Shown here piece by piece: positions 47,566 to 55,544 of a stretch of DNA of 64,000 bases (the first letter of the stretch is position 1; the number at the start of each line of letters is the position of its first letter). The stretch is from an uncultured Myxococcales bacterium. Its GTDB lineage: Bacteria > Myxococcota_A > Bradymonadia > UBA7976 > VGTA01. Location: NCBI GenBank assembly GCA_937146725.1, contig CAKZRU010000071.1, positions 1 through 64,000 of the forward strand, read 5' to 3'. The translations under genes were made by a program, and so were the position numbers. The notes beneath the pieces were generated by a model. The model made no database searches. It had not been told where the DNA came from and saw only the letters and a list, made by a program, of their open reading frames with translations.

Positions 47566-48573
47566 TTATTTCATAAAAGAAGCAAGCTCATAAAGATACA
47601 GATAAGCGATAAGTCCGCCAAAAACTAAACACAGTAGACTCACTAAAACGATTTTTTGCCAAGGCTTAGATCGCTGTGGCTTTAATGCTGCCGGTGTCAA
47701 GGCAACATGAAGATCGGGATCAAAGTTTTTGGAATCGATTTTTAAGGATTGCTTGGACGCGCCCCCCTGAACTTGAGTAATAAACTCATCTTCATCTAAA
47801 TTATAAATCTCATCTAAAGACTGTGGAATAGAAGAGTCTGGCTCTTCACGACTTGACGTTTGAGTATCACTAGCTTGACTCTTTTGTAGACGCTCCATAA
47901 AGGGGACAAAAGGTTCGATATCAATATGAGTTTCACTAGATTCAGTAGTAGGAACTGACTTTGGCTCTGTCACAGTCACGAGATCTTGATGACGATCGGA
48001 TACAACAGCTATATCTTGATGAATATTAGGTAGACCAGCTAAACCATCATCTTCTACTTGCTCAGAAGTATCTAAAGACTGAATCAGTTCAGCGCTCTGT
48101 TTATCAATCACTTGAGGTAAGATCTCGGTTGCAATCGCATCTTGATCAAGTTCATCTTCATGGTTCAACTCTGCACTATCGATCTCAGATTCAGGTCCCT
48201 TGTTATCTAGGTTATCTACATATTCGCTCGTAGCATTTGAGTCCACAACACTTGGCAATGGCGTAAAGCCTTCTCGGTTCCATAGAAAAGCTGATGAAGC
48301 CTGTTTGGAAGCAGAAGACTGTTTATGAGGACTGAAATGAGAGTTTAGACGAGATGCTTGAGTTTGCTCTTGCTGATGAGTTTGCTCTTGCTGATGAGTT
48401 TCAAGTCTCAAGTGGTGCTGCTCAAGTTCTTCATCCACCTTAACTTTTTGAGTTTGGTAATGTTGATGAAGAGGATTCAATACTGATTGAATCTGCTGAT
48501 TAAATCCAAGTAAAAGCAGCATATCATCTACTCTTAAATCATCATTAGATGCCAAAGATTCAGACTCATTCAT
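47566..48573 (-). CDS. Hypothetical tail-anchored protein
   Basis: 335 aa, not recognised. N-terminal 60 residues may be helical (DDMLLLLGFNQQI, then coiled Gln/Glu/His-rich with an 18-bp duplication encoding HQQEQT, bases 48363-48398). The middle is long, acidic and probably disordered. One membrane helix lies at the C-terminus (IVLVSLLCLVFGGLIAYLYL). Probably anchored with its bulk in the cytoplasm. Third gene of an operon, two bases after the previous stop. Confidence 0.65.
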   Translation of the reverse strand: MNESESLASNDDLRVDDMLLLLGFNQQIQSVLNPLHQHYQTQKVKVDEELEQHHLRLETHQQEQTHQQEQTQASRLNSHFSPHKQSSASKQASSAFLWNREGFTPLPSVVDSNATSEYVDNLDNKGPESEIDSAELNHEDELDQDAIATEILPQVIDKQSAELIQSLDTSEQVEDDGLAGLPNIHQDIAVVSDRHQDLVTVTEPKSVPTTESSETHIDIEPFVPFMERLQKSQASDTQTSSREEPDSSIPQSLDEIYNLDEDEFITQVQGGASKQSLKIDSKNFDPDLHVALTPAALKPQRSKPWQKIVLVSLLCLVFGGLIAYLYLYELASFMK

Positions 48574-48575
48574 GA

Positions 48576-50132
48576 CTATTTTTCCTCTTGTGGAGCTAAA
48601 TATAGATGAGAGAAAACGAGTGCTCTAATACTAGAGTGGTCAAGCCTTGAGTCTTCTCCTAATGCCAAGCCTTTTTTGACTTGCTGTGGTGAAGTTGGTC
48701 TTAAAACGATTTGTGATTTGGCTGTTACTTTACGCGCATCATGACCATTTTCAACCAATGCAATTTCAGTCACACTCTCTCCATAAGTTCCCGTCACCAA
48801 GGCGATTTCACCAGTATTTAATAATACGGGGCTTGCAAAAGGAATTTTACCAAGAACTAAATAAAAAATCTCTTTAATTTCTTTAGATAAGCTTGCTTTT
48901 TCAAAATGTTGCCAAAGTTCATTTAGACCATATTCTCTTCGCAAGTATACATATAAGTGTGCTCCATAAACAAGATCACTTAAAAAGCCTCTAGTGAGCC
49001 CACCGGCATATAGTCTTGTTTTTGATATCGCCCGAGATGGTCGCGCTTTCTTGGTTGCATTAAAACCTTCATACCATTGGCTTTTTAGTGATCTCTGTGC
49101 TTCAAAGGTAATAATAATTCTTTGGATCACTGATTCACTGATGCCTCCAAGATCAAGAAGCTCTCTAATCATTTGATTACGGAGCTCTTTAATCTCTTGC
49201 AGAGGGGACTCTAAATACTCAAAAACTTTATGGGTTGAGTCTTGCTCATAGTATTTCACATCCTCTTTTAAAAGGGACCACCCTTGAAAAAGCTGTAAGG
49301 CTGAGGTGGCTAATGCTAAACGTATGTCTGCATCCAAGTCCATACTTTCCGAGATAAGTGCAACCACACCGGTTGCCTCAACAGAATGAATAAAGAGGGC
49401 GCCGCCACGCTTAGGGTCATCCAATAATAAATCCAAGCGTCCAAATAATGGCAGTAGTCGCTGTGGCATCTCGATCAAGCTCAAAATCATACGCTTCAGT
49501 TGCGCATGCTGTGGAGAACGTTCTTCGCTACAGTCTTTATAAAAACTTTGGGTTACAAAACAAGCTGTCGCATACCAAGCAGCTACACGTTCCGTATCTG
49601 TTTCAGCTTTAAGCAAGGGATGGATTTCACCGATTTTGAGTTTGCGAGCTTCAATATTAGGGAGTTTAATATCTCTAAAGTTGTTCTTTTTTTCTCGAAC
49701 GATTCTTACAAAAGCAGTCAATAATTGCTTTAGATCAGAACGGGTAATCTTTGGTTCAAAGCACAGCTCATTTACATCAAGAAAGTCAAAGATCTTGATT
49801 AGATAGCGAGTATTCTGAAAAGTTGAAAAGTCTACCTTTACCAAACGACGATTTACAAAAAAATTACCATCGTTTAAGCGGATTACAATAGATGTTTTCA
49901 TCAGGTCATAAAGACCACTTATACTTTGCAATAAGGCGCTAAATGATTGATCAAGTGCCTGGTTATCCAGATCATATAAGCCTGCAGCTCGAAGGAGAAT
50001 AAATAGGTTATTGGTCAGATCTCGCGAGAGTTGATCAAAGATTTCCTCGCGTCCCTCTAAATCTTGAAAGGCATTAAGTTTTTCAGCTACAGAGCGAAGT
50101 TTTTGCTGACTTTGCATGGAGTCGTGGCTCAT
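48576..50132 (-). CDS. Unknown protein with possible degenerate HD-type domain
   Basis: 518 aa. N-terminal region of about 150 residues (SISGLYDLMKTSIVIRLNDGNFFVNRRLVK, split as SISGLYDLMK and RLNDGNFFVNRR) is similar in plan to the N-terminus of the upstream protein (ITLYGADHQS, VISDQVIYED), so the two may be paralogous there. The middle helical part (FIHSVEATGVVALISESM, DADIRLALATSAL) recalls HD-GYP proteins, but the HD and GYP metal motifs are absent. Its end has a small beta domain (GEIALVTGTYG). ATG overlaps the upstream stop as ATGA. Confidence 0.65.
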   Translation of the reverse strand: MSHDSMQSQQKLRSVAEKLNAFQDLEGREEIFDQLSRDLTNNLFILLRAAGLYDLDNQALDQSFSALLQSISGLYDLMKTSIVIRLNDGNFFVNRRLVKVDFSTFQNTRYLIKIFDFLDVNELCFEPKITRSDLKQLLTAFVRIVREKKNNFRDIKLPNIEARKLKIGEIHPLLKAETDTERVAAWYATACFVTQSFYKDCSEERSPQHAQLKRMILSLIEMPQRLLPLFGRLDLLLDDPKRGGALFIHSVEATGVVALISESMDLDADIRLALATSALQLFQGWSLLKEDVKYYEQDSTHKVFEYLESPLQEIKELRNQMIRELLDLGGISESVIQRIIITFEAQRSLKSQWYEGFNATKKARPSRAISKTRLYAGGLTRGFLSDLVYGAHLYVYLRREYGLNELWQHFEKASLSKEIKEIFYLVLGKIPFASPVLLNTGEIALVTGTYGESVTEIALVENGHDARKVTAKSQIVLRPTSPQQVKKGLALGEDSRLDHSSIRALVFSHLYLAPQEEK

Positions 50133-51898
50133 CTCTGTCTTCCTTTGGGTAGCGAGAGTTGATTTCTAAAAAAGAGCTCATAAATCATTTGATCTTGGGC
50201 ACCTTGATTGCTCTCAAGATAGGCAAGTCCCCATTGGGCTGCTTCTATAAAAGAAGCCCCTCCTAATTTACGATTGGTCGCCTTTTCAAGAACTGCTCGA
50301 TATTCAGTGGCTTGTGATGAAAGTGCCAAAGCAATCAAAGCACAATGACCCTCATCTCGCCCTTTACCCGAAAAGGCCGAAAAGCTAATACCACTACTAT
50401 GTTGTGACCAATATTCTGCAAAGTAAGCACTTGCTTCACCCATAAGAGCTAAGGCGGCAAAAAGCTTACGTAAATCGATCAATGCAAGATCTTTAACACC
50501 AGCATCTAAATACTGCTTTAATGTCGCTCTCGATTCAGAGTCTTTAAGCTTACTTAAACGGAAAGAAGACAGAGTTCTAATCTTTGAGTAGCTATCTTGT
50601 AGACCTTCAATTAAAGCTTTAGTGAGTATATGAGAGTTATATAGACGCTCCGGCAAGCTCAACAAGACTTCATAACGAACACCTTGATCTTGATGTTTCC
50701 AGCCCGTTTGAAAAACTTGCAAGCAGAGTTCATCACTCTGACTCGAGTAAAGTAAAGGAATCAGTCGTTTATTATGTAAAAAGTCAGCGGTTCGAACCAC
50801 ACGACAAAGCTCGATGGGGTGTTGTTCGATAAAAGGTAAAATGAGCTGATTCAACACCTCAATATGCGCCTCAGCGACCTCACCTAAAGCACGAGCAATA
50901 TGTGGAGTAGCCGCTGAACCTAATAGCTTCACACAAGCTAAGGCTGATATAGCTTGGGGGTGATCACTACTCTTTAATGGAAACATCACTTGTTGCATAA
51001 AAACAGGCACAGCCCAACAACTCACTAGTTGCTCTAATTGCTTAGGCGTAGCAATAAACATGGCCTGTCGCATTAAGCGCTCTAAATCACCAACTTCTGC
51101 CTCTTGAGCAAATAGCTGGGCAAGTTTATCAAGTAGCTGTACAAAGCGATCCTGTCCAGCCACTTGTAAACGCTGGCTTTGTGTTTCATGACTAAGCGAA
51201 ATCAGTTTTTCTAATAATTCACGCTTATTCATCTTTTTAAGATGTTCTAGATTTTGACTTTGCTCAGCAGCCAAACTTAATTTGATAGGTGCAGGACGCA
51301 CATAACTTTGAGCAGTATGACAATAATCTGAAAGTCGATTAAGTTCATCTGTAAAGTTAAATAAATACTCATCTGCTTCTTGAGTATCCTCATTATATTG
51401 TGTCGCTACCGCATAGGTAATGTGTTCAAACTTTTGACTCCACATCATGGTCACTGCATCATCTTCAAACAAGGAAGGAGCCGTCCAATCTAGAAGGAAT
51501 ATATTAAGTAATTGGTCTACTTCTTCTGAGCGGATTCCCTGTTTAAATCTAAGTTCTCGTATGCCATCGGTATAAAAACGATAAATAAAGTTTCCCTCAA
51601 CCTTTGAGTCCTCATAGATGACTTGATCTGAGATCACTAGGGCATATGTTTGTACTTCAATCACAAGATCATCGCCCTTAGCTAGAGCTTCGGTCATCAC
51701 TTCAAAAAAGCGTGCCCTAAAGTTTAGGCTACTCTGATGATCGGCACCGTAGAGAGTGATACTTTTTATGAGTCTAACTAATTCATTAAAAACATTCTTG
51801 GCTGAATGAATTAGCCTTTGGACGTGGTCATCCAATAACTCTAAGCTGAGAGGCTCAAACTCTTTGAGCAGATCATTCGCTTGCTCATTTTCACTCAT
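50129..51898 (-). CDS. HEAT-like helical repeat protein, unknown function
   Basis: 589 aa. Residues 1-130 share the plan of the following protein's N-terminus. About 230-589 are helical repeats resembling HEAT (AISALACVKLLGSAATPHIA, VRYEVLLSLPERL, SKIRTLSSFRLSKL), a fold for protein contacts. No signal peptide or membrane helix. First gene of a three-gene coupled operon; 342 bases separate it from the next gene upstream. A scaffold in signalling is a guess only. Confidence 0.68.
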   Translation of the reverse strand: MSENEQANDLLKEFEPLSLELLDDHVQRLIHSAKNVFNELVRLIKSITLYGADHQSSLNFRARFFEVMTEALAKGDDLVIEVQTYALVISDQVIYEDSKVEGNFIYRFYTDGIRELRFKQGIRSEEVDQLLNIFLLDWTAPSLFEDDAVTMMWSQKFEHITYAVATQYNEDTQEADEYLFNFTDELNRLSDYCHTAQSYVRPAPIKLSLAAEQSQNLEHLKKMNKRELLEKLISLSHETQSQRLQVAGQDRFVQLLDKLAQLFAQEAEVGDLERLMRQAMFIATPKQLEQLVSCWAVPVFMQQVMFPLKSSDHPQAISALACVKLLGSAATPHIARALGEVAEAHIEVLNQLILPFIEQHPIELCRVVRTADFLHNKRLIPLLYSSQSDELCLQVFQTGWKHQDQGVRYEVLLSLPERLYNSHILTKALIEGLQDSYSKIRTLSSFRLSKLKDSESRATLKQYLDAGVKDLALIDLRKLFAALALMGEASAYFAEYWSQHSSGISFSAFSGKGRDEGHCALIALALSSQATEYRAVLEKATNRKLGGASFIEAAQWGLAYLESNQGAQDQMIYELFFRNQLSLPKGRQR

Positions 51899-52011
51899 TA
51901 TTGCTCATCCTCATGACTTTAATCTCTACGATAAAGCACTTTTTATACGATTACACAAACTCGCGTCGTGTCTATGATAAATAATAACACACTATCTAAA
52001 CATGACTATAC

Positions 52012-52065
52012 CACTAAGCACAACACTAAGCACAACACTAAGCACAACACTAAATACAACACTTA
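52012..52065. repeat. 12-bp intergenic tandem repeat, 4.5 copies
   Basis: Three exact copies of CACTAAGCACAA, one variant CACTAAATACAA and a partial fifth, upstream of the HEAT-like operon and downstream of a lipoprotein terminator. No coding frame uses it. Confidence 0.95.
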
Positions 52066-52156
52066 AGGTCAGTAAGAGTATACGATAAATAAAAGAACGC
52101 TTTTGTGATTTAAGCGATCAGTCGACTAACTACACATCTTGCTAGAGCTCTTAAAC

Positions 52157-52188
52157 AAAAAAAGGCATTTTGGTCAAACCAAAATGCC
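52157..52188 (-). terminator. Intrinsic terminator of the AGTE-repeat lipoprotein
   Basis: Perfect 11-bp inverted repeat (GGCATTTTGGT / ACCAAAATGCC) with a 3-base loop; on the minus strand it is followed by seven T. It lies about 50 bases after the lipoprotein stop. Confidence 0.92.
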
Positions 52189-52240
52189 CTTTAAAGTTGG
52201 ATATAAACTAAGCATTAAGCTTAGTTAGACTGAAAAAGGA

Positions 52241-53044
52241 TTACTCCTCAGTAGTCTCACCAGCAGCTTCTTCAGCAGGAGCGTCAGCAGCAGGAGCCTC
52301 CCAAGAGAACTCGCTTGCGCCACCGTCAGTACCAGAACCAAGAACAGTACAGCTGTCGCCGAACATCATCTCGCTGTAGTTGAGGTTAGCCGCATCATCA
52401 CAAAGAGCTACGATATAGCTCTCTTCGTTGTTGCCGTCTTTCTCAGTTACAGTTACACCAACGTTGGCACAGTCTGCAAGACCGTCAATTTCAAGAGAAA
52501 CAAAGCCGTCGATACCAAGTGAAGACCAGTTATCACCTTCACAGCTTGCATCACCGTCAAAGATCCACTCAGCGTTTCCGCGGTCAATTCCTGTTGAACA
52601 AGGTGCGTCCATAGTGCTGCCATCACATACACAGTTGTCAGCGTTGCTACCATCACAAGCAGGGCTACCAGAAGTGATGTTAACGTTAGCTGTGTCAACA
52701 GCAGTACCGTCACAAGCTACATCAACTTCACAGATGTCAGCACCTGGAGTACCATCATCATTGATGTCAGTAGTTGTGTCTTGAACAACAACAAAGTTGT
52801 AAGTTGTCACTTCAACTTCAGTACCAGCCTCGGTGCCTGCTTCAGTACCAGCCTCGGTGCCTGCCTCAGTACCGGCCTCAGTACCTGCCTCTTCGCAAGA
52901 ATCGCTTGAATCCTCACCAGCTGTTTCTTCTGAACCAGCCTCTGCGCCAGCATCATCGCTACAGTCATCGTCTGGACAAGCTGTCATCATAAGACCCACC
53001 AAAAGAGTGAGTAAGTAAGTCATTAGAGTTTTGCCATTAAGCAT
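52241..53044 (-). CDS. Small Cys-rich acidic lipoprotein with AGTE repeats
   Basis: 267 aa, lipoprotein signal (LMMTAC, Cys23). Acidic linker, then six AGTE tetrapeptides (53-76), then a beta-rich domain of about 165 residues with 12 or so cysteines (for example DICEVDVACDG, NADNCVCDG) and a Pro/Ala/Glu tail. AAGGAG stands eight bases before the ATG, codon choice is more uniform than in its neighbours, and a strong terminator follows, all suggesting high expression. Likely an abundant surface lipoprotein; ligand unknown. Its cysteines may rely on the VKOR-DsbA fusion at 10376. Confidence 0.82.
   Translation of the reverse strand: MLNGKTLMTYLLTLLVGLMMTACPDDDCSDDAGAEAGSEETAGEDSSDSCEEAGTEAGTEAGTEAGTEAGTEAGTEVEVTTYNFVVVQDTTTDINDDGTPGADICEVDVACDGTAVDTANVNITSGSPACDGSNADNCVCDGSTMDAPCSTGIDRGNAEWIFDGDASCEGDNWSSLGIDGFVSLEIDGLADCANVGVTVTEKDGNNEESYIVALCDDAANLNYSEMMFGDSCTVLGSGTDGGASEFSWEAPAADAPAEEAAGETTEE
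52817..52888 (-). repeat. 12-bp coding tandem repeat, 6 units
   Basis: Six 12-base units encode AGTE six times between the acidic N-terminal linker and the Cys-rich domain of the lipoprotein. Confidence 0.96.
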
Positions 53045-53189
53045 AATGTATACTCCTTGATTTTAAGTTATGCTCTCAAATAGAGAGTAAGTAAAAATGA
53101 ATAGATTTATCAGTAGAATCCGTTAACAGAATTTATCTTATTCTGCAAAACATATATTTGTCTTAACTTAAGCTTCTTATTCAAGTTTT

Positions 53190-53792
53190 TTATGGCGTCT
53201 TTTGACGATCACCACGTTTAAGCTCGACCAAAACTTGCTTGGCGACCGCTTTAAGAGTGTCAAATACGCCTTGGCCTGTTGGTGCAACGGCTTCAAATGA
53301 TTGAACTCCTCTTGGATTAAAGACTTCTTCCAAATAACTTAAATCTACAGCATTTGGGAGGTCTCGTTTATTATATTGGATCACAAAAGGCAGCTTTTCG
53401 AGGTCTTCACCATGCTCTTTGAGATTATTCACTAAAGACTCAAAGCTCTCAATATTTGCATCTAGCCTTTCAACTTGAGAATCAGCAACAAATACAACCC
53501 CATCTACACCCTTGAGGATTAATTTACGACTTGCATCATAAAACACCTGACCAGGAACAGTGAACAAGTGAAAACGAGTCTTAAAACCTCTTATTTCCCC
53601 CAAAGAGATTGGAAGAAAATCAAAGAGTAAGGTACGCTCTGTTCCTGTTTCTAAAGAAATCATTTTTCCTTTAGCTTCGGGATTGGTTTTTGAATAAATA
53701 TATTGAAGATTTGTGGTTTTTCCACACAAACCAGGCCCGTAGTAGACGATCTTACAGTTGATCTCTCTAGAAGAATAATTGATGAAAGACAT
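53190..53792 (-). CDS. mglA: MglA-like small GTPase
   Basis: Ras-like GTPase of the MglA family, which sets cell polarity in Myxococcus and has relatives in many bacteria. Seen: P-loop [12 protein letters not shown], switch 2 with [14 protein letters not shown], and G4 YNKRDLP. 200 aa, normal. It lies 75 bases after a roadblock-domain gene on the same strand, its probable GTPase-activating partner. Whether it drives polarity, motility or another process here is unknown. Confidence 0.93.
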   Translation of the reverse strand: MSFINYSSREINCKIVYYGPGLCGKTTNLQYIYSKTNPEAKGKMISLETGTERTLLFDFLPISLGEIRGFKTRFHLFTVPGQVFYDASRKLILKGVDGVVFVADSQVERLDANIESFESLVNNLKEHGEDLEKLPFVIQYNKRDLPNAVDLSYLEEVFNPRGVQSFEAVAPTGQGVFDTLKAVAKQVLVELKRGDRQKTP

Positions 53793-53867
53793 GTTGAGTT
53801 AATACTCTCTATAATATCGGTGTTAAACAGTAAAAGCGATCTGTAAAATATAAGCGGTGCATAACGC

Positions 53868-54347
53868 TTAGTCGAGTCCAAAGAAATCATCGATATCATC
53901 ATCTGTAATTTCAGAGAAGACCGATTTCATTTCTTCTTTTGGTTTATCAAAAATATCCTGAGAGATCTCAAGAATATCTTGATAAGCATGCTTGAGTTTT
54001 AAACGGATCAATCCCAAAGATGAGCGTTGGTCAAATAAGATGACCAATATTAAGCGCTCTCCAATCAGTGAGATATGAATACTTTCCTTATCTCCCTCAT
54101 GAACTTGAACCGGAAACTCTTTTTCTCCGAGAAGTTTGGCTAAACCACCTGTCGCTGCTATATTACCTGCAGTCAAACTAGCGAGCGAAGTTGTATCCAA
54201 GCCGTCAATTTCACCTTCGTTAGCCAATAATTGTCCATCTTTATCTAGCAAAAATACAGCGCGAGCATAGGCTTCCTGCTGTAAGTTTAGACAAGCTTGA
54301 CTTAATCGCTTTGAGTCTTCTTCAAATAATACGGTTTGAGTATTCAC
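53868..54347 (-). CDS. Roadblock/LC7-domain protein (MglB-like)
   Basis: 159 aa with a roadblock/LC7 fold: ACLNLQQEAYARAVFLLDKDGQLLA is the first helix and strand (split ACLNLQQ and AVFLLDKDGQ), then TSLASLTAGNIAATGGLAKLL and LILVILFDQRSSLGLIRLK. MglB proteins of this kind are GAPs for MglA, and mglA follows. The start is GTG 54347, with AGGAG about 11 bases upstream. The acidic C-terminal tail (about 35 residues) is extra. Confidence 0.88.
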   Translation of the reverse strand: MNTQTVLFEEDSKRLSQACLNLQQEAYARAVFLLDKDGQLLANEGEIDGLDTTSLASLTAGNIAATGGLAKLLGEKEFPVQVHEGDKESIHISLIGERLILVILFDQRSSLGLIRLKLKHAYQDILEISQDIFDKPKEEMKSVFSEITDDDIDDFFGLD

Positions 54348-54480
54348 AGCAGGGTGATCTCCTATGATTAAAGAAGCCTAGTATGTCATGATAGGCGAAA
54401 TACATTATAGTAATAACCTAGCCTTGCCCACAACTCAAGAGACACAAGTAGGAAAAACTCAAACATGAAAATTAAAATAC

Positions 54481-55095
54481 TTATAACTTGCGACGACTCA
54501 CCAAGGCTTGAGCTAAGGAAAGCTGATCAGCATATTGTAAATGACTTCCCATTGGAATACCGCTAGCAATCCGTGAAATATTTACCCCTAAAGGTTTTAA
54601 CAACTCTGATAAATACAAAGAAGTTGCCTCACCATCTACACTTGGATTTGTGGCAATAATGACTTCTACTTCACTCAAAGCTTGCTTAGAAGATAATTTT
54701 TGTAGACGTCGGATGAGTGCTGCAATCTTTAGGTCATCAGGACCAATCCCCTCAAAAGGAGAAATTACGCCGTGTAATACATGGTATAAACCACGGTATT
54801 CTCCAGTTTTTTCGATGGCCATAAGAGCTGAGACATCCTCTACAACACAAATGGTTAGTGAGTCTCTTTTTTCACTATTACAAAAGCGACAAGGATCTTG
54901 GGCACTTAAGTGTGCACATTCTGAGCAAAACTTAACCGCACTATGCAGTGCTGACAAAGCATCAGCAATCTCCTCGGCGATCTCTGGAGATCGATTAAGT
55001 AGGTAAAAAGTAAACCGTGAAGCAGTCTTTTCACCAACGCTTGGTAGCTTAGAAAAAGCGAGGATAAGCCTTTGTATTGGATCGATGCTTGGCAT
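54481..55095 (-). CDS. recR: Recombination mediator RecR
   Basis: RecFOR pathway protein for gap repair. Seen: helix-hairpin-helix LPSVGEKTASRFTF, Cys4 zinc finger (CSEC...CRFC), Toprim VVEDVSALMAIEKTGEYRGLYHVL (motifs VVEDVSA and GEYRGLYHVL), and IARIASGIPMG-type tail. 204 aa is normal. It starts 11 bases after the YbaB stop. Confidence 0.95.
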   Translation of the reverse strand: MPSIDPIQRLILAFSKLPSVGEKTASRFTFYLLNRSPEIAEEIADALSALHSAVKFCSECAHLSAQDPCRFCNSEKRDSLTICVVEDVSALMAIEKTGEYRGLYHVLHGVISPFEGIGPDDLKIAALIRRLQKLSSKQALSEVEVIIATNPSVDGEATSLYLSELLKPLGVNISRIASGIPMGSHLQYADQLSLAQALVSRRKL

Positions 55096-55106
55096 GAGTA
55101 AAGGGC

Positions 55107-55415
55107 TTAAAGCATGCCGGGTAATGCTAGACCACCGGTGATTTTTTTCATTTCAGATTTGGAATGGCTCAAACTTGCTTGTACAGCCATATTCACTGCT
55201 GCTGTGACCAGGTCGGCAAGTTCTCCCAAATCATCTGGGTCAATTGCCTCGGGATTAATATCAATCTTACGGATTTTTTGTCGCCCGTCTGCAATGACCT
55301 TAACCAATCCTCCACCTGCACCACCTTCAAAGGTTTGCTCGCTGAGTTCTTCTTGTAATTGTTGAATCTGTGATTGCATGCGTCGAGCTTGCAACATGAT
55401 ATTTGCTTTAGCCAT
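55107..55415 (-). CDS. YbaB/EbfC nucleoid-associated protein
   Basis: 102-aa DNA-binding protein, family known between dnaX and recR in many bacteria. Seen: N-terminal MQSQIQQLQEEL coil, GGGLVKVIADGRQKIRKIDI and the helix TAAVNMAVQAS. Complete, with a fair GGGAG site before the ATG. A general nucleoid or repair-linked role is known, not specific. Confidence 0.94.
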   Translation of the reverse strand: MAKANIMLQARRMQSQIQQLQEELSEQTFEGGAGGGLVKVIADGRQKIRKIDINPEAIDPDDLGELADLVTAAVNMAVQASLSHSKSEMKKITGGLALPGML

Positions 55416-55544
55416 CGTTAACTCTCCCTATATTTCAAAGCTGGACTAGATTGCCAAACTCACTTTAAACATTCATCAATCATTATGACAAATGAGATCA
55501 TGACTTTCTTGCTTCATTGAATCTTTGTCAAGTCTACAAACTTA

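Larger units (their letters stand above)
51899..52240. other. Gene-free region with 12-bp repeat and terminator
   Basis: 342 bases without a credible gene. It holds the tandem repeat at 52012-52065 and the intrinsic terminator at 52157-52188; the stretch 51899-52010 presumably carries the promoter of the HEAT-like operon, but I cannot point to boxes. Confidence 0.6.

Noticed and set aside
52012..52065. CRISPR-like array
   Set aside because: Unit is 12 bases without spacers; it is a simple tandem repeat.
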